In this document: piece after piece, positions 33,301 to 43,175 of the stretch
How positions within the stretch are numbered: position 1 is the first letter of the stretch
Layout of the letters: each line of letters opens with the position of its first letter
Assembly: GCF_019112545.1 (NCBI RefSeq)
Contig: NW_025064880.1
Coordinates: 2,830,490-2,894,489, forward strand
DNA from: Guyanagaster necrorhizus
Lineage: Eukaryota; Basidiomycota; Agaricomycetes; Agaricales; Physalacriaceae
DNA length: 64,000 nucleotides
Reading direction: 5' to 3'
Translations under genes and position numbers: made by a program
The notes under the pieces: model-generated
Databases searched by the model: none
Told to the model about the DNA's origin: nothing
The model's input: the letters and a program-made list of their open reading frames with translations, nothing else

Positions 33301-34251
33301 TTTTTCTTTATGAAAAATAAGGGTGATGCCATCAGGGATTTTGATGGTCGGATCCTCCCACTAGACAAGTTTTCTTTGAGAAACTTGTCTAGTTCTAGTT
33401 GTTTGTTATTGCTTAGTGGGTAACACTTGCAATCTAGGTTGGCATTGGAATTAGGGGTAAGTTTGATAGCGTGGTCCCAGAGCTTCATGTTGGGTAGCTC
33501 ATCAAAACTTTCTTTTTCAAATAGGTCCCAAAAGTCATGGGCCCAAATAGGCACCATCTCCTCGAATGTTTTCTCCTCCTTTTCTGCATTTGCCCTTGCT
33601 GCTAGGTCATTAGCATGGTGTGTGGCTTTGATGCTAATGGCCCTTTGGAGGTCAACAACAAGGATTGTTTCACCGTCCTCCATTTCCTCATCCCACTGGT
33701 CCTCAGGATCATTATCTGGTAATTCAAATGGAATTCCATGGCATCTGCATCAAGCGAAGGTGATGCGTCTGGTTTTCCAGTTGATTAGTGGGTTATGTCT
33801 AATGAGCCAATCATATCTGAGGAATATTTCTTTGATCCCGAGGTTGGTTACCACCAAGTCGATTCATTCTGAATGGTCTCCAATGGTGAGCCTAAGCTCA
33901 ACATATTCAGTGATTGAACCGGCTTGGTTTTTGGTTCTGTCCACATTGTAGACAGGAATGGGGGCTGCTGTTGCTCGAGTAGGCAGTTTGTGCTTGTTGA
34001 TGAAAGCTTGATTAATGCTACTCTCCATGCAGCCGCTGTTGATCAGTGCAGTGACTGCATGGGTTGATCGAGATGTTAATATCTCAATCTGGACCTTGGT
34101 TAATAAGTCATGCCCTGGGGATTTGGTGCATCAGATGAATTTTCATGGTCCGTGTAATTCATCCAGCCACTCCAGGGCTCGACACCGCTCTGCAGTTTTC
34201 ATTCCAGTGATCATTTTATCTATCACTTCTTCAGCTTGGATCTTGTGTACC
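30326..34251 (-). pseudogene. Gypsy-1 pol remnant (PR-RT-RNase H-INT-chromodomain)
   Basis: Read from high to low coordinates, it begins with a protease region (frameshifted, near 33900-34100) and an acidic linker. RT follows at 33683-32679, with [17 protein letters not shown] and the catalytic YLDD retained in VTIYLDDILIM. RNase H lies near 32600-32100 and integrase near 31900-31260, both broken by stops. The integrase C-terminal domain is at 31196-30786 (KVWLDTTNLHLSRPKCKLAD). A chromodomain is at 30776-30552 (TTVDYLVSWKGYGPESNQWV). The domain order and sequence match Gypsy-2 pol closely. At least a dozen in-frame stops or frameshifts are present, many explained by CpG decay. Confidence 0.85.
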
Positions 34252-34256
34252 CAGTT

Positions 34257-34688
34257 TGTTAGGCTCAAGCGTCACGTGAACAGATACACGTGATAAACAG
34301 GTGTTCCTTCGCACTTCGAGGAATCACCTGAGTTCACTTATATATATCCGGTCAGTGTGACTCAAGGTCAGAAGTAGACTCGAGGTAGAATGATATGAAT
34401 AAACTTTAGCTCGAAGCTGGGGATTACCAGCGAGAGCTGTCCTACTTAAATACTACTGAGTAATGCCTAAATATACGACTACTTATTATGCGTTGCCGTG
34501 TCCTTTGTGCCCATTGTACTAGAGCATCGTTACCGTACATAAAAGGTTTGTTGTGCGTCGTCGCTGCGCCGTCTCCTTGTTCTGAGACAATGGTGGATTG
34601 GCGTGTGCTGACCAAGATTCCCGTGGTCCAGTGTCATGACTAAGCACAAAATAGGGGTTAAGAAAAAGAAAATAGTAAAATCGTAACA
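34257..34688 (-). repeat. Gypsy-2 3' LTR (432 bp)
   Basis: TGTTAG...AACA ends, with a TATATATAT run near 34338-34346 as a TATA candidate in element orientation and two CACGTG palindromes near the outer end. The inner border is the polypurine tract. Confidence 0.88.
34273..34292. promoter_or_regulatory. Twin CACGTG palindromes in the LTR
   Basis: CACGTG at 34273-34278 and 34287-34292, 14 bp apart. Both sites are recognisable in every other LTR of the group here, as CACATG or CATGTG after CpG decay. CACGTG is the classic bHLH (E-box/G-box) site. In element orientation it lies downstream of the TATA candidate, so an RNA-level role is also possible. Confidence 0.5.
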
Positions 34689-34701
34689 TTACCCCCTCGT
34701 T
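34689..34701 (-). other. Polypurine tract of Gypsy-2
   Basis: On the minus strand AACGAGGGGGTAA abuts the 3' LTR, the expected position for plus-strand DNA priming. The same position in Gypsy-1 and Gypsy-4 retains GGAGGGGGTAA and GGAGGAGGTAA. Confidence 0.7.
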
Positions 34702-34721
34702 AAGACCATCGTCCCGATGGC

Positions 34722-37700
34722 TTAATTAAGGGAGAGTTCATAATCATATATTGCTTTGTCGGCGTCCATGTATTTTTCGTTGACCCATTGATTAGATTCT
34801 GGGCCATAACCCTTCCAACTGACGAGGTAGTCGATGGTCGTTGTCATTCCTCCCCCTTTGGCTTTGGTTCGTCGCAGTTTATGATTGAGGATGTGATCGA
34901 TCTCGAAATGTTCCTCGTCGTTGATAAGGTCTGGAGGTGGGGGAGGTGGTCGTTCCTGGTTAGGGAAGGCCGGTGCGATATAGGGGTTCAACAAGTTTTC
35001 GTTGAATACGTCGTGGATTTTCCAGGTCTGTGGTAAGCGTAGCTTGTACGTACTTGGTCCGACGGCTTTTAAGACTGTGAAGGGGCCTGTCCGCTTATCG
35101 TCCAGTTTCTTTTTTGGACGTGGCAGGTGAAGGTTTGTCGTGTCCAGCCATACTTTGTCATTTGGTTGATAGGTATGGCTTGGGCGTCGGTGTTTATCGT
35201 AGGTTTTCTTCATTGTTATTGCGGCTTTTTCCAAAGCCGCTTTTGTTTCGTTGTGAATCTTTTCCATCTCGGCCGCAAAATTAGATGATGCGGGTGTAGT
35301 CGTTCGGGAACGACTTGTTTGAGTGATGTATGGGTGCCGACCATGGTTTATGAAGAATGGGGTTTTCCCCGTTGCAGAGTGTACCCGGTTGTTATGTTGG
35401 AAGCCTGCAAGTGCCAGCCATTCGGTCCAATCATCCTGTCGATAGTTGATGAAAAGACGTAGGTACTTTTCGATCTCCTGGTTGACACGTTCCGTCTGTC
35501 TGTCTGTCTGGGGGTGATAGGCGGTAGATGCGTTTTGTTTGATATTTAGGAGTCGGTACAAGTCGGTGATGAATTTAGAGACAAATTGAGGGCCTCTGTC
35601 CGAGATAATGACTTGGGGCATCCCATGTTTCGCATACACTTCGTCGCGTAGAACCTTTGCCCATCCTTCGGAATTTAATTCCGTGGAGCACGCGACTGGG
35701 ATGATCATTTTCGAGAATCGGTCCACTATGATGAGGATTGCATCATAGCCGTTACACTCGGGTAAGCCGGTGATCATATCGACTGAAATGTGTGTCCACG
35801 GAGCGGAGGGTATTTCGTTGGGATGTAGGGGCGCTGCTCGGGCTTGCGTGGAGGACTTCCCTCGTTGACAGGCTTCGCAAGCCTTTACGTATGCTGTTAT
35901 GTCGTGTCCCATCTTTGGCCACCAGTATTCCCGTAGTACTAGCTCCTTGGTTTTGGCTATGCCCGGGTGTCCTGCCGTTGCGTGATCGTGGCAGGTGGCG
36001 ATGATCTCGCCACGTAGTTGTTGGTCTCTGGGGATATAGATGCGTCCGTCGTAGCGGATTAGTCCCCCTTCCTTTATCATTCCTCGTTCATGGTTGAGGG
36101 ATGGGGCCACACGTTGGTCCCATTTGTGGGTGTCTCGCGTGGCGCTCTTGATCCGTTCGTGTATCTCTTCCTCCGTTGGCATTATCATGGCTCGGAAGTG
36201 TTCCGGCTTTAGTAGTGTCACCCCCTCGTTATCAGCCCCTCCTTGGTCATGGTCGGCCCGTCGACTGAGCAGATCGGCCTTTTTATTTGCCGTTCCGGCT
36301 TTGTGATGTAGGGTGTACTGATATTGACTGAGCTCTGTTACCCAGCGGGCTTGGCGCCGATTGAGTTTCTGCGGCTGTCGGAAGTAGCGTAGATTTTGAT
36401 GGTCCGTCCAGACCTCAAATGTTTCTTCTGCCCCGATGAGGTAGTGTCGCCATTCTTCTAAGGCAAGCATGATGGCAAGCAACTCCTTGTCGTAGATCTC
36501 GTAGTTTCGCTCTGTGACTGTTAAAGCTTTGGAGAGGAAGGCGACGGGCCGCCACTTCCCTTCCTGTTCTTGTGAGAGAACAGCCCCTATTGCCCCTTCA
36601 CTCGAGTCGGCTTCCACTCTGAACCTTCCTTCCTGAGTCGGGACTGCCAGGACGACATCCTCGGCCAGTCGCCGTTTAAGGTCCTCGAAGGCGGTCTGTT
36701 GAGAGAGTCCCCAGTTCCAGGGTGCATTGCCCGTTAACTGTGTCATTGGGCGGACGATTTTGCTGTAGTCACGGATGAATCGTCGGTAAAAGTTTGTGAA
36801 CCCGAGGAATGATTGTAATTCCCTCTTTTTGTTGGGTTCTGGCCACTCCATGACTCCTGCAACCTTTACTGGATCCATACGGATGCTTCCTTCGCTGATG
36901 ATTACCCCGAGGTACTCGGTTTCTAGCACTTCGAACTCGCATTTCTCTGCTTTGAGGAATAACTTGTGCTTCCTCATCAGTGCTAGCACCTTTCGTACCA
37001 GGTCGCGATGTTCCTCCTTCGTTTTGGACATGATTAAGATGTCGTCAAGGTAAATTGTCACCTTCCCGGTGGAGATGAGGTCCTTGAAGATGTCGTTCAT
37101 CATCCACTGGAAAGTGGCAGGGGAGTTTGTGAGGCCGAAGAACATGACCGTTGGTTCGAATAGTCCTCGGTTGGTGCGGAACGCAGCCTTCCACTCATCG
37201 CCCTCCCTGATTCGGACGTTGTTGTATCCCCATCGTACATCAAGTTTTGTGTAATATCGGGCTCCCCGGAGTTTGTCCATTAACTCCGAGATCAGGGGCA
37301 ATGGATAGCGATTCTTGATCGTCATCTCATTGAGCTTTCGGTAATCCTGGACCGGTCGGAGTTTTCCGTCTTTCTTTTTCACGAAGAAGAAGGGGGACGC
37401 CATGGGGGATTTTGAAGGTCGAATTCGCCCGCTTGATAAGTTTTCATCCAGGAACTTGTCAAGTTCCTGCTGCTCGTGGTGCCCAAGCGGGTAGGTCTTG
37501 CAATCCAAGTTGGCGTTGGCATTAGGAATCAGCTCGATTGCGTGATCCCAGGGCTTCGGGACGGGTAATTCGTCGAAGCTCTCCTTCTCGAATAGGTCCT
37601 TGTAGTCCCGAGCCCACTCGGGTACCATTTCCTCAAACGTCTTTTCTTCTTTTCCCTGATTTGCCTTGGCGGCCAAGTCATTCGCATGATGAATGGCTCG

Positions 37701-38771
37701 GATGTGGATTTCTTTCTCCAAATCCACCGCCAATATGGTTTCTCCGTCTTCCATCTCTTCGTCCCACCGGTCTTCAGGGTCCTCATCCGGCAGTTCGAAT
37801 GGTATCTTCCTACATCTGCATCGGGCGAAGGTAATTCGACCGGTCTTCCAATTGATCAGCGGATTATGGCGAATCAGCCAGTCATGACCGAGGAAGAGCT
37901 CCTTGGTTCCTAGATCCGTTACTGCCAAGTCAATCCGCTCGGAGTGATCTCCGATGGTTAACCTGAGTTCGACGAACTCGGTGATGGACCCAGCCTGATT
38001 TTTTGTTCCGTCGGCATTATATACGGGTATCGGGGCTGCCGTCGCCCTGGTGGGGAGTTGATGTTTGTCGACGAAGGCTCGGTTGATCGAGCTCCCTGTG
38101 CAGCCGCTGTCGATCAAGGCGGTTATCTGATGAGTGGCTCGGGAGGTCAGGACTTCGATCTGTCCCTTTGTGGTTAAGTCCCGTCCGGGGGTCTTGGCAC
38201 GTAGAATGTACTTCTTGGACCCTCGGAGTTCGTCTAGCCATTCGAGGGCTTGACATCGTTCGGCCTTTCTGATTCCTTCAACTAATTCGTCCACCACTTC
38301 TTCGGCTCGTGCCCGATGGATCCAATTTCGGAGTACGGCTTTCGCCGCAGCTTCGTTTTTGGCGTTTTTGATGGCCCTCCACGTCCACTCGGTCTCGAAT
38401 GGTTTGAGCCACGTGGTGGGACCCTCTGTCCCTGTTCGGCCCTCAGGCGTTTGAGTTTTTTTCTGCGATTCACCGGTGCGTTTTGCGAACGTGGGTATAT
38501 TTGAATGCGTAGGGGACGACATAGATGTAACTACAGGAGTACTATTAGTCCGACTAGCGGCTATTGCTGACACACCGTTAAGTCCTTTGGCCAGTTCAGT
38601 GGAATCGCTCACTGGCTGGCCCCGTCTTTTACTTCCTCGACCTTGGTTTCCTTTCCGAGATCTTCTTCTTCCTTTTGAAGCTCGGCGATCTGTGCCCGTA
38701 TATCTTCTCGGGTTCGCTTCTTCTTCGGGCAATCTTTTGCCATATGTCCCTTCTGTCCGCAATTGAAACAC
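34722..38771 (-). CDS. pol: Gypsy-2 Pol polyprotein with chromodomain
   Basis: An open frame of 1349 codons. The protease active site is DSG at 221-223, with FLGHDWL near 293. RT spans about 440-640, with YLDD at 574-577. RNase H spans about 715-840 (RVEADSSEGAIGAVLSQ, TDHQNL). The integrase zinc domain has H930, H935, C965 and C968. The integrase core has D998 (SVDMITGLP), D1058 (IISDRGPQF) and E1094 (TERVNQEIEKY). A C-terminal chromodomain (about 1283-1345) reads IDYLVSWKGYGPESNQWVNE, which in chromoviruses steers integration to marked chromatin. The frame overlaps the end of gag by about 160 nt and is -1 relative to it, so the first about 55 residues shown are overlap sequence and Pol is probably made by -1 frameshifting. 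All catalytic residues are present, so it looks functional. Confidence 0.93.
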   Translation of the reverse strand: MFQLRTEGTYGKRLPEEEANPRRYTGTDRRASKGRRRSRKGNQGRGSKRRGQPVSDSTELAKGLNGVSAIAASRTNSTPVVTSMSSPTHSNIPTFAKRTGESQKKTQTPEGRTGTEGPTTWLKPFETEWTWRAIKNAKNEAAAKAVLRNWIHRARAEEVVDELVEGIRKAERCQALEWLDELRGSKKYILRAKTPGRDLTTKGQIEVLTSRATHQITALIDSGCTGSSINRAFVDKHQLPTRATAAPIPVYNADGTKNQAGSITEFVELRLTIGDHSERIDLAVTDLGTKELFLGHDWLIRHNPLINWKTGRITFARCRCRKIPFELPDEDPEDRWDEEMEDGETILAVDLEKEIHIRAIHHANDLAAKANQGKEEKTFEEMVPEWARDYKDLFEKESFDELPVPKPWDHAIELIPNANANLDCKTYPLGHHEQQELDKFLDENLSSGRIRPSKSPMASPFFFVKKKDGKLRPVQDYRKLNEMTIKNRYPLPLISELMDKLRGARYYTKLDVRWGYNNVRIREGDEWKAAFRTNRGLFEPTVMFFGLTNSPATFQWMMNDIFKDLISTGKVTIYLDDILIMSKTKEEHRDLVRKVLALMRKHKLFLKAEKCEFEVLETEYLGVIISEGSIRMDPVKVAGVMEWPEPNKKRELQSFLGFTNFYRRFIRDYSKIVRPMTQLTGNAPWNWGLSQQTAFEDLKRRLAEDVVLAVPTQEGRFRVEADSSEGAIGAVLSQEQEGKWRPVAFLSKALTVTERNYEIYDKELLAIMLALEEWRHYLIGAEETFEVWTDHQNLRYFRQPQKLNRRQARWVTELSQYQYTLHHKAGTANKKADLLSRRADHDQGGADNEGVTLLKPEHFRAMIMPTEEEIHERIKSATRDTHKWDQRVAPSLNHERGMIKEGGLIRYDGRIYIPRDQQLRGEIIATCHDHATAGHPGIAKTKELVLREYWWPKMGHDITAYVKACEACQRGKSSTQARAAPLHPNEIPSAPWTHISVDMITGLPECNGYDAILIIVDRFSKMIIPVACSTELNSEGWAKVLRDEVYAKHGMPQVIISDRGPQFVSKFITDLYRLLNIKQNASTAYHPQTDRQTERVNQEIEKYLRLFINYRQDDWTEWLALAGFQHNNRVHSATGKTPFFINHGRHPYITQTSRSRTTTPASSNFAAEMEKIHNETKAALEKAAITMKKTYDKHRRPSHTYQPNDKVWLDTTNLHLPRPKKKLDDKRTGPFTVLKAVGPSTYKLRLPQTWKIHDVFNENLLNPYIAPAFPNQERPPPPPPDLINDEEHFEIDHILNHKLRRTKAKGGGMTTTIDYLVSWKGYGPESNQWVNEKYMDADKAIYDYELSLN

Positions 38772-41651
38772 TTCCCTTCCTTCTTCATGCGATCGATGTC
38801 CATTGGTTTCCCGGCCCCGGTGTACGTTGTGCCGGTTCCGGTTTTCTGCGCGCTATATGCTGGGGTGGTGGCGTTTGAGGAGCCCGAGGTTTTTCCGGCA
38901 GTTTGCCCTGGCTTGTTCGGGGTTGGCGGGGTCGGCTTTTTGGGGAACTCCTGTAGCGTCGTTGCCTCCGCTTTCTGCCTTTGTCGCTCCTTGTACATCT
39001 CGATGATTCGTTCTTTCCACTCATCATATCCTACGGGCATCAGCATTTTGACGCCCATAGCCGAGATCATCGTGAGGTATGAGGAGGGGACTCCTCGTTT
39101 GAGCGCCTCCACCATCCTTCCGTCGTTCGCCGTATCTTCCCTAATCCCGGCAAGTTTCGCGAGCCGCTCTAGCTCGTCGAAATAGTCCGTCGCCGCTTTG
39201 TCTCCCATCTTGTATTCCTTGATCTTTTGCTTGTGTACTTCTTGTACCGCGGGATCAATAAATTTGTCGTTTAGCATGCGTTTAAAGACCGGCCACGAGG
39301 GATAGCGATAATGTTCCCTGGTGGTGGATCGGAAGTTCGGGGAGATAAGAATCCACCACGTTTTGGCCTTGTCTTCCAAATAGGAGGTGGCGAAAGCGAC
39401 TTTGTTCATGTCGGTCCCGATATACCCGATATAGACCTCGAAGTACTGTTTGCAGTCCACCAGGAACCGGTCAATATCGTCGGAGGCCCCTTTGAAGGGG
39501 CGCGGCTTCCGAAGAAGATCAGGATGACATTGCAAGACGTTTGCGTTATGAGGGAGTGCCCCCATCGGGTTAGGCCATCCGTCGAATGGCGGTTGCTTCC
39601 ATTCCGCGGGTGGTCCGGGGAAAGAGTGCAGAGAGTTGTCGTCAGCGATCGGGCTTCCTTTTGGATCGGTTACCCGGACGATTACTCCGTCTCGTACTGT
39701 GAAACCGAGGCGGACCGCCTCGGGGTCGTCCCGAATGGGGTCCTTCCCACTTGATTCTGCTTGATCCGGGGGGGGTTGTCCACCGAGAAGCCGACTTCCC
39801 CTGCCGGTCCAAGGGTTTTGGGTGTGAACTGCCTGCCATGCCGGTCGATCCCTGGTTCGAATGAGCCGTGAAGCCGTGCTTCGGATCGACGGGTTATCGT
39901 TGGGCCGACTTCGGATGGAGGGGGCGACGTAGACGGCTCGTTTTGTCGGTGCGGGGGGGGTGCGCGGCATTGGTGCCGGTGCCTTTGTTTTATCGGGCCG
40001 ATACGGGAGAATCGGCATGAGGGGGTCCTCTGGGTGCCGTCGCCCATATTCCCTCCATGCATATTCCGTTGCGGCATACTGTAAGATTTTTTCCTTTTCG
40101 GTACCTGGTGCGTACCTATACTCGAGTCCTAAGGACGTCGCTCTCCAGCGCGCGTCCTGCCATAAGTAGTTCCTGCCCTGCTCGTACAACTCCTGATATT
40201 CCTTGCCCCTGGCTCTCTCAATCTCTTCTCGCAGTGCTTCTTCATCCGTGTCCTCTCCTGCTCGTTCTAGTCGTCGCCGATATGGATCATCACTGTCCTC
40301 GTCGTCCTCCTCGTCGCCCTCGTCCCCGCTGTCCCCTTCCCCGAGGAGGGAACTGACGGGCTGGTCGTAAATTGACGGCTCGAGGGGGCGAAGGGTCGTC
40401 GGGGACCCGCCCGTTGATTTGAGTGCTAGGTCCGGCCTCCCCTCGATCACTGGTTCGTGCGATGGGAGGGCTTCGGAGTCGGCTATAGCGCGTTCCTCCG
40501 CGCGCTCTCGTCTCCTCCAGTTCTCGGCTATAGCGGCTGAAGAGTCGCTGGAACTCGGGATTGAGGAACTGTCGAGCGACCCTACTACCCAGGAATCGCT
40601 GGAGGGCCCTGTCGGAGACGTGGGCATTGTCGGGTACTCGGAGCCCGTAGGCTCCGAGGATGGAGTCGGCGTCCGACGAGATAGTGTCGGTTCGGGCGGG
40701 ATATTCGAGGTCGACAGTCTGGGGTTCTCCTGTTCTTCCTCGCCGGATGGCTTCGTCCCAGCTAACAATGCTGGCGGGTCCTGTCCACGGGTCGTCCTCT
40801 GAGTCGGGCTCCCTGAAAGGGGAGCCGTTGTCGGAACGGAGCTCATACTCCCTGGGGGAAGCTGACCCCATTCTTTCGATCTCCTCTCTTCTTCTCCGCG
40901 CTCGTCCTTGTCTGTCGTACTCTGCGGCTTCATACCGCTCTCGGGCTTCTTCCTGAACATAGTCGGCGAGCTCCTCTTGAGTTCGCCTGATTGCCTCGTC
41001 TCGCTCTTGGTTCTGCTGCTGCTGCCTGACTGCTGTATCGTAGTCGAAGGGGACGCTAAGGTCCCACTCCGGGAATATCCTCTGTATGATCCTCCTCGTG
41101 GCGGCCCTCCCCCTCTCACTGGCGGTTTCATTCTCGGGCTCGCTTCCAACGTGGAGGTGTCGGAATGGGTCGCCTGCCGCGGAGATAGCGATATCTGCGT
41201 TGTCGTAATCGGGGTGGATATCTCTTCCTCGCGGGTTGTCGACCCCCAGCCTGCTGACGGACGGGCTGGAGCCGGAATTGGGCTCGGTGGGGGTCTCGGG
41301 GGGGTTCTGGGGGGAGTCGGGACCTTCGCGGGGTCCCGCAGCCATTCGAGCGGCATCAAGGGAGTCCCTAGCACGGTTTCCAATCCCTGAGGGAATTGGG
41401 GAGGCGGGATGTTCGGGGGATTCTGCCGGAGTGACGTAGTTGGAGACCTCGGCGGGCTCCTGAGCGACGTTCGTCGTCCACGGATTCCGGAACCCTGTGA
41501 GAGCAGGGTGGCGGTTTCCGACGTGTCGTCGGAGGTGTTCTGGTCCTTCCTCCTCGTGAAGGCTCCTCTGATCCGGGTTGCTAGTCCTGGTTTCTGATAC
41601 GGGTCCCCCTTGCGGGAAGAAGGACGTTCTGGCGGAGGGGGGGATGTCATG
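38609..41651 (-). CDS. gag: Gypsy-2 Gag (5' end lost in assembly gap)
   Basis: About 1014 codons are visible, with the 5' limit in the N run. The C-terminal third is a standard retrotransposon gag: the capsid-like region near 39100-39560 reads KPRPFKGASDDIDRFLVDCK, then YLEDKAKTWWILISPNF and KIKEYKMGDKAATDYFDELE. It is followed by a Pro/Thr linker and a CCHC zinc knuckle, CFNCGQKGHMAKDC (near 38720-38765). Upstream lies an acidic run (EGDSGDEGDEEDDEDSDDPY, about 40270-40330) and a long Pro/Ser/Thr-rich region. From 40290 upward the same DNA is also open in another frame (see the overlapping ORF). The true Gag may therefore begin inside this stretch, not in the gap. It assembles the particle and binds RNA. 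Confidence 0.85.
40290..41651 (-). CDS. Overlapping ORF A inside gag: coiled-coil, RGG-tailed protein
   Basis: In the frame +1 to ORF A sits gag; ORF A itself is open for about 453 codons from the gap to a stop at 40290. It is more protein-like than the low-complexity gag frame. It has a helical Gln/Glu/Arg-rich segment (AVRQQQQNQERDEAIRRTQE, then YVQEEARERYEAAEYDRQGR), a block with PARTDTISSDADSILGAYGL and RQFLNPEFQRLFSRYSRELE, and a basic tail (NLRPARQFPPRGRGQRGRGR). Gypsy-1 retains decayed matches in the corresponding frame: YRTDTIAETEDIPVWGDG, FLNPKFYRNFCQYRRAM, DSPFQEP, and SNLRPAWQFPLQGQGGNR. The function is unknown; the tail suggests RNA binding. It may be an extra ORF upstream of gag or an alternative Gag N-terminus. 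Confidence 0.6.
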   Translation of the reverse strand, partial: HDIPPSARTSFFPQGGPVSETRTSNPDQRSLHEEEGPEHLRRHVGNRHPALTGFRNPWTTNVAQEPAEVSNYVTPAESPEHPASPIPSGIGNRARDSLDAARMAAGPREGPDSPQNPPETPTEPNSGSSPSVSRLGVDNPRGRDIHPDYDNADIAISAAGDPFRHLHVGSEPENETASERGRAATRRIIQRIFPEWDLSVPFDYDTAVRQQQQNQERDEAIRRTQEELADYVQEEARERYEAAEYDRQGRARRRREEIERMGSASPREYELRSDNGSPFREPDSEDDPWTGPASIVSWDEAIRRGRTGEPQTVDLEYPARTDTISSDADSILGAYGLRVPDNAHVSDRALQRFLGSRVARQFLNPEFQRLFSRYSRELEETRARGGTRYSRLRSPPIARTSDRGEAGPSTQINGRVPDDPSPPRAVNLRPARQFPPRGRGQRGRGRRGGRRGQ

Positions 41652-42386
41652 NNNNNNNNNNNNNNNNNNNNNNNNNNNNNNNNNNNNNNNNNNNNNNNNN
41701 NNNNNNNNNNNNNNNNNNNNNNNNNNNNNNNNNNNNNNNNNNNNNNNNNNNNNNNNNNNNNNNNNNNNNNNNNNNNNNNNNNNNNNNNNNNNNNNNNNNN
41801 NNNNNNNNNNNNNNNNNNNNNNNNNNNNNNNNNNNNNNNNNNNNNNNNNNNNNNNNNNNNNNNNNNNNNNNNNNNNNNNNNNNNNNNNNNNNNNNNNNNN
41901 NNNNNNNNNNNNNNNNNNNNNNNNNNNNNNNNNNNNNNNNNNNNNNNNNNNNNNNNNNNNNNNNNNNNNNNNNNNNNNNNNNNNNNNNNNNNNNNNNNNN
42001 NNNNNNNNNNNNNNNNNNNNNNNNNNNNNNNNNNNNNNNNNNNNNNNNNNNNNNNNNNNNNNNNNNNNNNNNNNNNNNNNNNNNNNNNNNNNNNNNNNNN
42101 NNNNNNNNNNNNNNNNNNNNNNNNNNNNNNNNNNNNNNNNNNNNNNNNNNNNNNNNNNNNNNNNNNNNNNNNNNNNNNNNNNNNNNNNNNNNNNNNNNNN
42201 NNNNNNNNNNNNNNNNNNNNNNNNNNNNNNNNNNNNNNNNNNNNNNNNNNNNNNNNNNNNNNNNNNNNNNNNNNNNNNNNNNNNNNNNNNNNNNNNNNNN
42301 NNNNNNNNNNNNNNNNNNNNNNNNNNNNNNNNNNNNNNNNNNNNNNNNNNNNNNNNNNNNNNNNNNNNNNNNNNNNNNNNNNNNNN
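41652..42386. other. Assembly gap (735 N)
   Basis: By symmetry with the 432-bp left LTR, the right LTR of Gypsy-2 should begin near 42050. The gap would then contain about 340 bp of that LTR, the primer binding site and the 5' start of ORF A/gag, if the gap length is real. Confidence 0.95.
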
Positions 42387-42481
42387 TGGATTGGCGTGTG
42401 CTGACCAAGATTCCCGTGGTCCAGTGTCATGACTAAGCACAAAATAGGGGTTAAGAAAAAGAAAATAGTAAAATCGTAACA
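42387..42481 (-). repeat. Gypsy-2 5' LTR, visible end
   Basis: 95 bp, identical by eye to 34594-34688. The rest is in the gap. Confidence 0.88.
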
Positions 42482-43175
42482 CAGTTTTTGAGTATGGCTC
42501 TTGCCACTGCTTCGTCCTTGGCATCTTTGATGGCTTGCCAAGTTCATTTGGTATCGAATGGCTTGAGCCACATTGTGGGGCCCTCTGCCCTTGTTTGGCC
42601 CAGAGGCGATTGAGTCTGTTTATTTTTAGTCTGATGAACTGGTGATGACACACCTTTGGGGCTCTCTGCCCTTCGTCGGTGCTTGAGTCGATGGAGTTGG
42701 TTCCTTAGGTGATTCTGATTGGTGGATAATGGGATTGGGTATATTCGAATGCATACATGATTTAGGCATAAGGGGCAGTGCTACAGAAAATAAAATGTTA
42801 GACTGTCCAGCAGTTTGTGACCCATTATTCACGTCCTTGGCTGAGTCAGTGGAATTGCTCACTGCTCAGCCCCTCTTTTTACCTCCTCAGGCTTGTCATC
42901 ATCCTGGAGGCCTTTGTCTTCCTTTATCAGCTCGGCAATCTGGGCCTGGATTTCTTCCCTCATGTGCTTGTTCTTTTTCTGAGGGCAGTTTCGTGCCATA
43001 TGGCTCTTCTGGCTGCAATTGAAACACTTCTCCCCCTTCTTGAGGCGATCCACATCCATTGATTGACCCATTCTGGTATATGTCGTGCCCATACCGGTTT
43101 GCTTCGTTCCATAAGAAGTTGGGGTCGAACCACCAGGCTTGGTGGATGTGGTCATACCAGAGGTGGAGGGCTTCG

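Larger units (their letters stand above)
34257..42481 (-). mobile_element. Gypsy-2: young chromovirus LTR retrotransposon nested in Gypsy-1
   Basis: Starts TGTTAGGC at 34257 and ends GTAACA at 42481, flanked by perfect CAGTT duplications (34252-34256 and 42482-42486). The insertion point lies in the gag-pol junction of Gypsy-1. Joining the flanks restores an aligned reading (AILKNWVHK), homologous to VLRNWIHRA in Gypsy-2 itself. The visible 95 bp of the right LTR is identical to the left LTR, CpG content is normal and pol is uninterrupted, all pointing to recent insertion. The 5' end of the internal region lies in an assembly gap. Confidence 0.92.

Noticed and set aside
34788..40956. Many plus-strand ORFs of 60-140 codons
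   Set aside because: Antisense shadows of Gypsy-2 gag-pol, which is CpG-rich and strongly coding on the minus strand.
41578..42432. Long ORFs spanning the N run
   Set aside because: Open only because N codons cannot be stops.
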